A stretch of DNA of 9,042 nt from JBOHRE01 sp050732635. GTDB taxonomy: Bacteria; Gemmatimonadota; Gemmatimonadetes; Longimicrobiales; RSA9. Positions 1 through 6,734 of this stretch are shown here, in pieces. The stretch lies in contig JBOHRE010000116.1 of the NCBI GenBank assembly GCA_050732635.1, positions 1 through 9,042 on the forward strand, written 5' to 3'. The notes beneath the pieces are model-generated. The model was not told the origin of the DNA. It ran no database searches and saw only the letters and a list, made by a program, of their open reading frames with translations. How positions within the stretch are numbered: the first letter of the stretch is position 1; each line of letters begins with the position of its first letter. The translations under genes were made by a program, and so were the position numbers.

Positions 1-126
1 GGCCGCGCCCGGCCGCGAGGCAGGCGAACGCTGACGCTGCTCGCCGCGGCGCACCGCGGGCTCGACCAGGCGCGCGAGCGGCTGCGCGGCGCCGTCCTGG
101 AAACCCGCTCGAACCTTCCGAACTGA
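1..126 (+). CDS. 3' end of an unidentified gene (partial)
   Basis: Frame 1 is open from the window edge to a TGA at 124-126 and encodes the last 41 residues of a protein whose start lies outside the window. The tail is Arg/Leu/Ala-rich and probably helical (for example AAAHRGLDQARERLRGAV), with no motif I recognise. Third codon positions are almost all G or C (4 exceptions in 41 codons), as in the real genes nearby, whereas frame 2 has an early stop. Its TGA is followed immediately by the ATG of the next gene, so the two are probably co-transcribed and translationally coupled. The function cannot be read from this fragment. Confidence 0.6.
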   Translation, partial: GRARPRGRRTLTLLAAAHRGLDQARERLRGAVLETRSNLPN

Positions 127-669
127 ATGTCGAACATTCTGTCGTTTGGCGGCCACACGCCGCGCGTGCATCCGCAGGCGTTCATCGCGCCGACCGCGAT
201 CCTGATCGGCAACGTCGAAGTCGGTCCGGAGTCGAGCATCTGGTTCGGGGCCGTGCTCAGGGGTGACAGGCAGGATCACGGGATCCGCGTGGGAGCGCGC
301 ACGAGCATCCAGGACAACTGCGTGCTGCACGTGAGTGAGCGCGGGCCCACGATCATCGGCGATGATGTCACGGTGGGTCACGGCGCCGTTTTCGAGAGCT
401 GCGAGGTCCGCCGCGGCGCGCTCATCGGCATGAACGCGGTGCTGCTGCACGACGCCGTCATTGGCGAAGAAGCGTTGGTCGCTGCACTGAGTGTGGTGCC
501 GGCGGGCATGCTCGTCGAGCCGCGAACCCTGGTGGCGGGTGCGCCGGCCCGGTTCCGCAAACGTATCGAGGGCGCGTCGGCCGGCTGGGTGCGCGACAGC
601 GCCGGCCATTACGTCGAGCTGGCGCGTGCGTACCTGCGTGCCGGGGTCGGCCGGCCGCCGCCGCTGTGA
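127..669 (+). CDS. gamma-carbonic anhydrase family protein (left-handed beta-helix), altered metal site
   Basis: This 180-residue protein has the usual length and hexapeptide-repeat pattern of the YrdA/PaaY/Cam gamma-carbonic-anhydrase group, which folds as a trimeric left-handed beta-helix with metal sites between subunits. Seen in the sequence: the RGD motif at 45-47, IQDNCVLH at 61-68, GH at 84-85, a run of isoleucine/valine-rich turns from about 20 to 140, and a C-terminal GAPARFRKRI helix lead. R45, D47, Q62, H68 and H85 match conserved active-site positions. The third metal His, expected five residues after H85 in the usual GHxxxxHGC motif, is Glu90 here (GHGAVFESC). Carbonic anhydrase activity is therefore uncertain; many members have no proven reaction. 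The ATG directly follows the preceding stop, and its own TGA overlaps the thiO start. Confidence 0.9.
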   Translation: MSNILSFGGHTPRVHPQAFIAPTAILIGNVEVGPESSIWFGAVLRGDRQDHGIRVGARTSIQDNCVLHVSERGPTIIGDDVTVGHGAVFESCEVRRGALIGMNAVLLHDAVIGEEALVAALSVVPAGMLVEPRTLVAGAPARFRKRIEGASAGWVRDSAGHYVELARAYLRAGVGRPPPL

Positions 670-1787
670 CGGGCCGCCCCGACGTCGCCGTCGTCGGCGG
701 CGGCGTCATCGGCTGTGCTGCCGCGCTGCGCCTGGCGCAGGACGGACTCGCCGTGGTCGTCCTCGAGCGTGACACGCCGGGCGGCGGCGCGTCCTGGGCC
801 GCCGGCGGCATGCTCTCGCCGATCAGCGAAGCGGCCGGCGAAGGTCCGTTCCGCACGCTCGCGCTGGCCAGCTTCGAGCGCTACCCGGCCTTCGTCGCCG
901 AGGTCGAGGCGCTGAGTGGACTCCCTGTCGGCTATCGCACGGATGGCAAGCTCGAGGTCGCGCTGAGCGATGCCGACGCCGAATCGTTGCGCGCCCGCTA
1001 TGCGGGCATTGGTGCGCCGGCCGGTGAGTGGCTGGACCGCGCGGCGGCGCTGTCCTGCGAGCCGGGCCTGGCCGCCTCGATCCGTGGCGCGTTGCTGTTC
1101 CGGCGCGATCACAGCATCGACAACCGGATGCTCGGTCGGGCGCTGTGGCTGGCCGCGAGGCACGCCGGTGTCACCTTTCACGCCGGTGGCGACGTCGCCC
1201 GGCTACGCCACTCCCGCGGCCGTGTTCATGGCGTTGCGCTGCGCGACGGCACCATGCTCGACGCGCCCACCGTGGTGATCGCGGCAGGCGCGTGGAGCGC
1301 GCAGATCGACGAGCTGCCGCGCCCGCTGGCGGTGGCGCCCGTGCGCGGCCAGATGGCCGCACTCGATGCGGCCCCGGACACGATCCGGCACACCCTGATG
1401 ACGACGCGCTGCTACCTGATCCCGCGCCGCGACGGCCGCGTGCTGGTGGGCGCGACCGTCGAGCGTGCCGGGTTTCGCATCCAGATCACGGCGGCCGGAA
1501 TCCAGTCGCTGCTGAATGGCGCCCTCGAGGTGCTGCCCGCGCTGGGCGACGCTGCTCTCGCCGAGGTCTGGGCCGGGCTGCGACCGGGTTCGCCGGATGA
1601 CCTGCCGATCATCGGCGCGGACCCGGACGTGGCGGGCCTCGTCTACGCCACGGGCCACTACCGGAACGGCATCCTCCTCACGCCGATCACGGCCGAGCTC
1701 GTGCGCGATCTGGTCGTCGGCCGGCGGCCAGCCGAGCTGGCGCCCTTCTCGCCCGCGCGCTTCCGCATCGACCCGGCGACGCCCTGA
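666..1787 (+). CDS. thiO: glycine oxidase ThiO (FAD-dependent, thiamine biosynthesis)
   Basis: This 373-residue FAD enzyme of the DAO family oxidises glycine with O2 to iminoacetate, which feeds thiazole synthesis in aerobic bacteria. The N-terminus has the Rossmann motif GGGVIG (11-16) with ribose-binding E34, followed by a GGGASWAAGGMLSP flavin loop. The C-terminus has the ThiO-typical WAGLRPGSPDDLP (from W302) and GHYRNGILLTP (R333). Y250, R306 and R333 lie at a constant +4 offset from Tyr246, Arg302 and Arg329 of Bacillus subtilis glycine oxidase (numbers from memory), which bind substrate. This favours ThiO over other amino-acid oxidases. The GTG start (666-668) overlaps the preceding stop in GTGA, indicating coupled translation. 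No thiS or thiG is adjacent; thiD lies about 3.6 kb downstream. I see no TPP riboswitch. Confidence 0.9.
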   Translation: MTGRPDVAVVGGGVIGCAAALRLAQDGLAVVVLERDTPGGGASWAAGGMLSPISEAAGEGPFRTLALASFERYPAFVAEVEALSGLPVGYRTDGKLEVALSDADAESLRARYAGIGAPAGEWLDRAAALSCEPGLAASIRGALLFRRDHSIDNRMLGRALWLAARHAGVTFHAGGDVARLRHSRGRVHGVALRDGTMLDAPTVVIAAGAWSAQIDELPRPLAVAPVRGQMAALDAAPDTIRHTLMTTRCYLIPRRDGRVLVGATVERAGFRIQITAAGIQSLLNGALEVLPALGDAALAEVWAGLRPGSPDDLPIIGADPDVAGLVYATGHYRNGILLTPITAELVRDLVVGRRPAELAPFSPARFRIDPATP

Positions 1788-1793
1788 TCCTTC

Positions 1794-1814
1794 AGCGGAG
1801 CGCCCGCCCTCCGC
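1794..1814. terminator. possible short hairpin between convergent genes
   Basis: GCGGAG (1795-1800) pairs with CTCCGC (1809-1814) across an 8-base loop in the 28-base gap between thiO and the convergent prepilin peptidase gene. The position suits a bidirectional terminator, but the stem is only 6 bp and has no T-run, so this is weak. Confidence 0.25.
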
Positions 1815-1815
1815 G

Positions 1816-2619
1816 CTAGGCGGGGAAGAACGTGCCGACGTACCAGCCGACCAGCGCCTGACCCCACAGGTGGGCGATCGCGGCGCCCACGGCCAGGAAG
1901 ATGCCGAACGGCACCAGCCGCTTGGTCCGCCACGCGATCGGACCGAAGATCAGCGCGCCGAACAGCGAGCCGAGGAAGACAGTCAGCAGCACGCCGACCG
2001 GCCCGATGAACGCGCCGATCATGGCCAGCATCTTCACGTCGCCAGCGCCCATGGCGGGCCTGCGAAAGACGAGCTTGCCCAGCCAGGCCACCGACGCAAG
2101 CAGGACCAGTCCGAGCACCGCACCCGTCGCTGCGCTGGTCAGCGGAAAGCCGCCGGGCACGGCGGCGAAGGCCAGGCCGAGCGCGAGCCCGCCGAGCGAA
2201 AACTCGTCGGGGATGATGTAATGGCGCGCGTCCGTCAGCGTGATGCCGAGCAGGATGCTGAGGAACACGGCGCTGCGGAGCGCCTCGAGCGTCGGGCCGA
2301 ACCGCAGCACCGCGCTGAGCCAGAGCAGCGCGGTCGCGAGCTCGACCAGGGGATACTGCACCGAGATGCGCTGAGCGCAGCCGCGGCACCGCCCGCGCAG
2401 GATCAGCCAGCTGAGCACCGGCAGGTTGTCGTACCAGGCGATGGGCCGACCGCAGCCGGGGCAGCGCGAGCGGGGCGCGACCACGGACTCGTCGCGTGGC
2501 CAGCGATGGATGCAGACGTTCAGGAACGAGCCGATCAGCGCGCCGACGAGGGCCGCGAGGAGCGCGAGCACCGCGACGTCGCTCAATGCGGAACCTTCAG
2601 CCGGTGCATCAATCGACAC
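1816..2619 (-). CDS. pilD: prepilin peptidase / N-methyltransferase (A24 family, PilD/GspO type)
   Basis: This 267-residue polytopic inner-membrane aspartic peptidase cleaves the leader of type IV pilins or type II secretion pseudopilins and usually methylates the new N-terminus. An N-terminal hydrophobic segment runs into GSFLNVCIHRWP (30-41). Two CxxC pairs, C53/C56 and C78/C81, form the cytoplasmic zinc-binding loop seen in bifunctional members. The catalytic aspartates are D130 in TDARHYIIPD and D194 in the GxGD motif GAGDVK (191-196). Several hydrophobic helices follow. The GTG start at 2619 lies 11 bases inside the upstream methyltransferase gene; an in-frame TTG at codon 12 is an alternative. 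No pilin or secretion genes are in the window, so the client system is unknown. Confidence 0.93.
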   Translation of the reverse strand: MSIDAPAEGSALSDVAVLALLAALVGALIGSFLNVCIHRWPRDESVVAPRSRCPGCGRPIAWYDNLPVLSWLILRGRCRGCAQRISVQYPLVELATALLWLSAVLRFGPTLEALRSAVFLSILLGITLTDARHYIIPDEFSLGGLALGLAFAAVPGGFPLTSAATGAVLGLVLLASVAWLGKLVFRRPAMGAGDVKMLAMIGAFIGPVGVLLTVFLGSLFGALIFGPIAWRTKRLVPFGIFLAVGAAIAHLWGQALVGWYVGTFFPA

Positions 2620-3412
2620 CGCCGGGCGCTGCGCCGCTCGCGTCCATGACGTCGTCCAGCGTCAGCGCATAGGCCAGAACGGCGGCCGCCGTCGCCACGT
2701 TCAGCGACTCACTGCCGGGGCGCATCGGCACCGCGACGGTCGCGGCCAGATCGGCGCGGATCTCCGGGCGCAGGCCGACGCCCTCGTTGCCGAGAACCAG
2801 CGCCACCCGATCCGGGCGGCGGTAACGCGCGATCGGCAGCCCGCCGGCAGACGCACCGACGACCGTAAAGCCCGACCGCTGTGCGCGGTCGCGTAGCTCG
2901 ACCCACGGCTCGTACACCACCGGCACGTGGAACAGCGCACCCGCCGAAGCGCGCACCGCCTTGGGGTTCCACGCGTCGACCGTGCCGGGCAGGCCGGCGA
3001 TCCAGCTGATGCCGAACGCGCGGGCGATGCGGGCCAGCGTGCCCAGGTTGCCCGGGTCCTGGACCGCATCCAGCACGAGCGCGGTGGCCCGAGCGTCGGG
3101 CCATGGCAGGTCCAGTCGCGGGATCTCTGCCACCACCACGGCGCCCTGCGGCGTCTGCGTCGCCGACAGTCGGCCCAGCTCGGCCTCGCTCACCTCCCGC
3201 ACCGGCGTACGCGCTGCCAATGCAGCCCGCAGCCCGCGACCGCGCTCAGTGTCTCCCAGAGATGACGAAACCAGCGCCAGCCGGAGGACGATCGGCGTCG
3301 CCAGCAGCTCCTCGGCCACGCGGCTGCCCTCGGCCAGGAACAGGCCCTGCGACTCGCGCACCTTGCGGCGCCGAAGGCCGTGGACCAGCCGCGCTTCCGG
3401 CCCGCTCAGCAC
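2609..3412 (-). CDS. TrmH/SpoU-family RNA 2'-O-methyltransferase
   Basis: This SPOUT enzyme is expected to methylate a ribose 2'-OH of rRNA or tRNA with S-adenosylmethionine. With the start used here (GTG 3412-3410) it has 267 residues. An N-terminal RNA-binding part contains RRRKVRESQGLFLAEGSR, typical of RlmB/TsnR-like members. The catalytic domain has all three SpoU motifs: DAVQDPGNLGTLARIARA (N122, R128), LVLGNEGVGL (205-214) and PMRPGSESLNVATAAAVL (S236, N238). The frame stays open to a GTG at 3484, but those 24 extra codons have only 12 G/C third positions and cover the start and RBS of the divergent gene, so I prefer 3412. The 3' end overlaps the prepilin peptidase start by 11 bases. 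The exact RNA target cannot be told. Confidence 0.88.
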   Translation of the reverse strand: MLSGPEARLVHGLRRRKVRESQGLFLAEGSRVAEELLATPIVLRLALVSSSLGDTERGRGLRAALAARTPVREVSEAELGRLSATQTPQGAVVVAEIPRLDLPWPDARATALVLDAVQDPGNLGTLARIARAFGISWIAGLPGTVDAWNPKAVRASAGALFHVPVVYEPWVELRDRAQRSGFTVVGASAGGLPIARYRRPDRVALVLGNEGVGLRPEIRADLAATVAVPMRPGSESLNVATAAAVLAYALTLDDVMDASGAAPGGVD

Positions 3413-3467
3413 GCCGCCTGCGCGTGGAACACCTCTTGCTCCCCGCGACTCGTAATCGCCATCGATT

Positions 3468-3472
3468 GGAGG
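3468..3472 (+). promoter_or_regulatory. ribosome binding site of the M48 peptidase gene
   Basis: GGAGG lies six bases before the ATG at 3479. It decides the start: the frame is open back to 3380, but that region has no comparable site and would remove the signal peptide from the N-terminus. Confidence 0.75.
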
Positions 3473-3478
3473 CAGCGA

Positions 3479-4318
3479 ATGCACCCGTCAATGAATCGGA
3501 TCCGGCGCGCCGGCGCGGCGCTCGTGCTGACAGCCGGCGTCGGCGTTGGCGCCGCGGCGTGCTCGATGTCGACGCAGCAGGAGGTCGAGCTCGGCCAGCA
3601 GTACGCGGCTGAGATCAACCGCCAGCTTCCCATCGTCGACGACGCCACGACCAACCAATACATCAACGCGCTCGGCTCGGAGATCGCTCGCTACGGGCAG
3701 CGCAATCTCCGGTACACCGTCTTCATCGTCAACACGGACGCCGTCAACGCGTTCGCGGTGCCCGGCGGTTACGTCTATCTCAACCGCGGCCTGATCGACG
3801 AAACCGACAACCTGGCGGAGCTCGCCGGCGTGCTCGCGCACGAGATCGCGCACGTCGAGCTGCGCCACGGCGCGGAGCAGATGGAACGCGCCCAGCGCGC
3901 CAACCTCGGGCTCAACCTCGCCTATATCCTGATCGGCCGGAACCCATCGCAGCTCGAGCAGGCCGCAATCCAGGTCGGCGGATCGGCCTGGTTCGCCAGC
4001 CACAGCCGCGAAGCCGAGAACGAAGCCGATAATGTCGCCGTCGACCTGCTCGTGGCCAGCCGCATCGATCCGAACGGCATGGTCACCTTCTTCATGGAGC
4101 TCCTGCAGGAGCGGCAACGGCAGCCGAACCGGTTCGAGCAGTGGTTCTCGACGCACCCGCTCGAGGAGCAGCGTATTGCGGCCGTGCGCGCGCGGATTCA
4201 GCAGTACTCGGCTGCCCAGCGCGCCAACCTGACCACCAACACCCGGGCGTACGAGTCGTTCAAGAACCGGCTCAGCCGCTATCCCGCGCCGCCGCCGGAG
4301 TTCAGGGTGTCGCCGTGA
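3479..4318 (+). CDS. M48-family zinc metallopeptidase, putative lipoprotein
   Basis: This 279-residue protein belongs to the M48 group that includes the periplasmic quality-control proteases BepA and LoiP. The N-terminus has RIRR, a hydrophobic stretch and a lipobox-like AAAC with C28, so it is probably a lipoprotein facing the periplasm. The zinc site is HEIAH (121-125) plus E180 in EAENEAD (178-184), with D184 following. A downstream THP in WFSTHPLEEQRI matches a conserved His of BepA-like members. VPGGYVYLNRGLI and NLAELAGVLAHEIAH are family hallmarks. At about 280 residues it lacks the long C-terminal TPR region of BepA, so it is closer to the short LoiP-like type. A second ATG at 3491 is possible. 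It diverges from the methyltransferase gene and is followed at its stop by a repeat element. Its substrate is unknown. Confidence 0.9.
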   Translation: MHPSMNRIRRAGAALVLTAGVGVGAAACSMSTQQEVELGQQYAAEINRQLPIVDDATTNQYINALGSEIARYGQRNLRYTVFIVNTDAVNAFAVPGGYVYLNRGLIDETDNLAELAGVLAHEIAHVELRHGAEQMERAQRANLGLNLAYILIGRNPSQLEQAAIQVGGSAWFASHSREAENEADNVAVDLLVASRIDPNGMVTFFMELLQERQRQPNRFEQWFSTHPLEEQRIAAVRARIQQYSAAQRANLTTNTRAYESFKNRLSRYPAPPPEFRVSP

Positions 4319-4553
4319 GGCAGTGGAAGTGGGAGTGTAAGGGATGAGAGCAAGTGTAAGTGTGAGGGGGTTGGTGTAAGGGTTAACTGTAAGTGTAAGT
4401 GTAAGTGTAAGTGTAAGTGGATGTGTAGGTGCGGGGCGGCTCGGGGACCAGGCGGGCGGCGCGCAGCGTAGCCGTTTCATTCACACTTACTCTTACTCTT
4501 GTGCCTTACACGCACACTTGCTCTCATCCCTTACACCTCGACCACCACTTGGC
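4319..4553. repeat. palindromic repeat element, copy A
   Basis: This roughly 235-base non-coding element fills the gap between the M48 gene and the Ig-like lipoprotein gene. A 23-base core (4335-4357, containing GGGATGAGAGCAAGTG) recurs as a perfect inverted copy at 4514-4536. The outer ends are also roughly inverted: GGCAGTGG at the left and CCACTTGGC at the right. Inside are degenerate GTGTAAG-type units and the TGTAAG array, then a G/C-rich centre (about 4430-4475). It could fold into a long hairpin and act as a terminator for the M48 gene, or it could be a MITE- or REP-like mobile palindrome. No transposase is present and I see no clear target-site duplication. Confidence 0.8.
4388..4417 (+). 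repeat. tandem hexanucleotide array (TGTAAG)x5
   Basis: Five perfect head-to-tail copies of TGTAAG lie in the left half of repeat element copy A, followed by degenerate units (TGGATG, TGTAGG). The unit is also found, less regularly, in the arms of both elements. Such arrays can vary in copy number by slippage. A multiple-of-three unit would not shift any frame read through it. Confidence 0.9.
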
Positions 4554-4569
4554 ATCCCGTTCCCGGCGT

Positions 4570-4574
4570 GGAGG
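4570..4574 (+). promoter_or_regulatory. ribosome binding site of the Ig-like lipoprotein gene
   Basis: GGAGG lies seven bases before the ATG at 4582. It selects this start over upstream in-frame codons (the frame is open from 4429) that would add repeat-encoded residues ahead of the signal peptide. Confidence 0.75.
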
Positions 4575-4581
4575 ATCCATC

Positions 4582-5274
4582 ATGAATTCCGGTGCAATAT
4601 GCCTCGGAACGGTGTGTCTACTCCTGGCCGCCGGATGCGGTGAACCCACAGTCCCGCCTGTCCGCGTTTCTGAGATCAGACTTCTTCCTTCTCAGCAGAG
4701 ATTGCCGATCGGAGTGGAGCAGGAATTTATAGCGCTCATCACACTCCGTGACGGCACAACCACTACTGACGAGTCAGTGCCGGTCGAATGGTCGACGTCC
4801 GACGCGGAAGTTGCCAGGCTCCTGGGACCGGGCAGGATCCTGACCACCGGACCTGGCTCGGTGACGATTACCGCCAGTCGCGGCAGTGCCAGTACGGCTG
4901 CCACCTTGGATGTGGTCATGGGCACGGTCTCCATGGACACCACTTTCGATTTCACGGGGAACCGTGACCAGCCGGCCGACACGGTGACGATTCGAAGCGG
5001 CTCCATCGAGATCCGCGGCTACTTCGAGCTGCCCTCGTGCAATCCACAGCTCCGTGCCGATGCCATCGTGCAGGACTCCGAGCTGCGGGTCACGGTCTAT
5101 TCCGTTTTTGGCGGCACGTTACCCTGCCCGGCTACCTCGCACGCGGTTCAGTACACGGTCTCGCTGCTCGGACTTCCTGCCGCGACCTACCAGCTTTCCC
5201 TTGTGCACCTGGGCGACGCCGTGAGGACGGATGGCCAGGTCTGGGAAAAGCAGGTGGTTTATGGCGGTTCGTGA
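4582..5274 (+). CDS. lipoprotein with Ig-like (Big_2-type) domain, function unknown
   Basis: This 230-residue protein is predicted to be exported and lipid-anchored: a short hydrophobic signal ends in LLLAAGC, giving C19. Residues about 28-110 look like a bacterial Ig-like Big_2 domain, with the pattern VEWSTSDAEVARL, then a glycine turn, GSVTITASRGSASTAATLDV. Residues about 111-230 are beta-rich, with two cysteines (SCNP and LPCP) that could form a disulfide, and a PAATYQLSLVHLG strand; I do not recognise this second domain. Big_2 domains usually serve in adhesion or surface structure, but no ligand can be named. Base composition is lower in GC: I counted 168 G/C in the 280 bases 4581-4860 (60%), against 88 of 120 in 3781-3900 (73%). 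Related palindromic repeats bracket the gene on both sides. Confidence 0.8.
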   Translation: MNSGAICLGTVCLLLAAGCGEPTVPPVRVSEIRLLPSQQRLPIGVEQEFIALITLRDGTTTTDESVPVEWSTSDAEVARLLGPGRILTTGPGSVTITASRGSASTAATLDVVMGTVSMDTTFDFTGNRDQPADTVTIRSGSIEIRGYFELPSCNPQLRADAIVQDSELRVTVYSVFGGTLPCPATSHAVQYTVSLLGLPAATYQLSLVHLGDAVRTDGQVWEKQVVYGGS

Positions 5275-5426
5275 GGCAGCAGTGAAAGTCGACGTGTAGG
5301 GGATGAGAGCAAGTGCAAGGGGTTAGGGTAAGTGTGAGTGCGGGACGGAAAGCTGCCGCTCACACTTACACTTGCACTCAACCTGACACGCACACTTGCT
5401 CTCATCCCTTACACTTCGACTGTAAC

Positions 5427-5431
<5 letters not shown>
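5275..5431. repeat. palindromic repeat element, copy B
   Basis: This second element, about 157 bases, lies between the Ig-like lipoprotein gene and thiD. The left core (5294-5315) differs from the copy A core at one base. The right core (5392-5414) is identical to the copy A right core. The right arms of A and B share 29 identical bases (4508-4536 and 5386-5414), then after one mismatch TCGAC. An inner 11-bp perfect stem pairs GTAAGTGTGAG (5328-5338) with CTCACACTTAC (5359-5369) around a 20-base loop. Outer ends are GGCAGCAGTG on the left and AACTTGCC on the right. The TGTAAG array of copy A is absent. It may terminate lipoprotein transcription. Confidence 0.8.
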
Positions 5432-6251
<820 letters not shown>

Positions 6252-6280
6252 CCTGCCCTGATCGGCGACGAACTCCAGCC

Positions 6281-6285
6281 AGGAG
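6281..6285 (+). promoter_or_regulatory. possible ribosome binding site of a small ORF
   Basis: AGGAG lies eight bases before the ATG at 6294. It is one of the few arguments that the small charged ORF is translated. Confidence 0.45.
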
Positions 6286-6293
6286 CGACGCCG

Positions 6294-6494
6294 ATGCGGA
6301 TCCGCGGAAGACAGCCGAAGACCACGGGCGCAGAGGAGCGCGAGCCGGGCGGCGACCGCTCCGAGCCGGCGCCCCGGCGCGCCGACGAGCAGGAGGCGCC
6401 GGAGCCGGAGCGGCCGACCGTGCCGCAGGAGCCCGAGGCCAGACCGGGACCGCGGCAGAAGGCATCGCAGGCCGGGGGCGAACGCGAGGGCTGA
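6294..6494 (+). CDS. hypothetical 66-residue charged, probably disordered protein
   Basis: I do not recognise this ORF. It would encode 66 residues made almost wholly of Arg, Glu, Pro, Gly, Gln and Ala, with no hydrophobic core, Cys, His or Trp, so it would be disordered. In favour: an AGGAG site eight bases before the ATG, and G/C third positions in all but seven codons. Against: in DNA this GC-rich such open frames arise easily, and the composition is low-complexity. It starts 43 bases after the thiD stop on the same strand and faces the convergent XapX-like gene. It occupies most of the 300-base gap at 6252-6551, where I see nothing else convincing. Confidence 0.4.
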   Translation: MRIRGRQPKTTGAEEREPGGDRSEPAPRRADEQEAPEPERPTVPQEPEARPGPRQKASQAGGEREG

Positions 6495-6551
6495 GACGAG
6501 AGTCCGCCGATCGCCGCCGGCCGCCGTGACTACGCGGAGCGCCTCTGCCGT

Positions 6552-6734
6552 TCAGCGCCGGAGTAGCCAACCCATCAGCAGGTAGCCGGCGGTCAGGCCG
6601 AGCACCATGAGTGCTCCGTAGAGCGTAGGCGGCGCCGGAATCGGCAAGCGCAATACGCGGATCAGAGCGCCCACCGCGAGCGCGACCAGGATGCCGACCC
6701 AGGGCGGCACGGCCACCGCGTTCTGCTCAGGCAT
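6552..6734 (-). CDS. XapX/DUF1427-family small membrane protein
   Basis: This 60-residue protein has two hydrophobic segments, about 12-28 (VGILVALAVGALIRVL) and 39-58 (YGALMVLGLTAGYLLMGWLL). They are joined by a proline-rich turn RLPIPAPPTLYG, the pattern of the XapX domain (short helix, PAPP, glycine-rich second helix). XapX was named for its association with xanthosine/purine nucleoside phosphorylase loci; its biochemical role is not known. Here it is the last gene of a purine nucleoside operon, which fits that association. Its ATG (6734-6732) lies 8 bases inside the 3' end of the phosphorylase gene, so translation is probably coupled. It ends with two arginines (RR), suggesting a cytoplasmic C-terminus. 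Confidence 0.72.
   Translation of the reverse strand: MPEQNAVAVPPWVGILVALAVGALIRVLRLPIPAPPTLYGALMVLGLTAGYLLMGWLLRR

Noticed and set aside
1516..2649. Plus-strand 377-codon open frame across the end of thiO and antisense to the prepilin peptidase
   Set aside because: Its product is a low-complexity Arg/Glu/Gln/Ala string with no motif, while the opposite strand holds a complete prepilin peptidase with catalytic aspartates and zinc cysteines. It is a mirror of GC-rich coding DNA.
3488..4480. Minus-strand 330-codon open frame antisense to the M48 peptidase, beginning with a TLTLTLTL run
   Set aside because: The Thr-Leu run is the hexamer repeat read on the other strand, and the remainder is a shadow of the M48 gene. 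Its candidate start also lies within the repeat element.
4335..5414. CRISPR-like array from the four repeat cores
   Set aside because: The cores are arranged as inverted pairs rather than direct repeats, the spacings are irregular (about 156, 757 and 76 bases) and one contains a gene; no cas gene is present.
5394..5426. Promoter-like TTGCTC and TGTAAC hexamers in the right arm just before thiD
   Set aside because: TTGCTC matches the -35 consensus poorly and the 19-base spacing is long. The first hexamer is part of the repeat core, so there is no independent evidence for a promoter.
5275..5426. TPP riboswitch upstream of thiD
   Set aside because: The conserved CTGAGA-type thi-box core is absent; the interval is wholly accounted for by repeat copy B.
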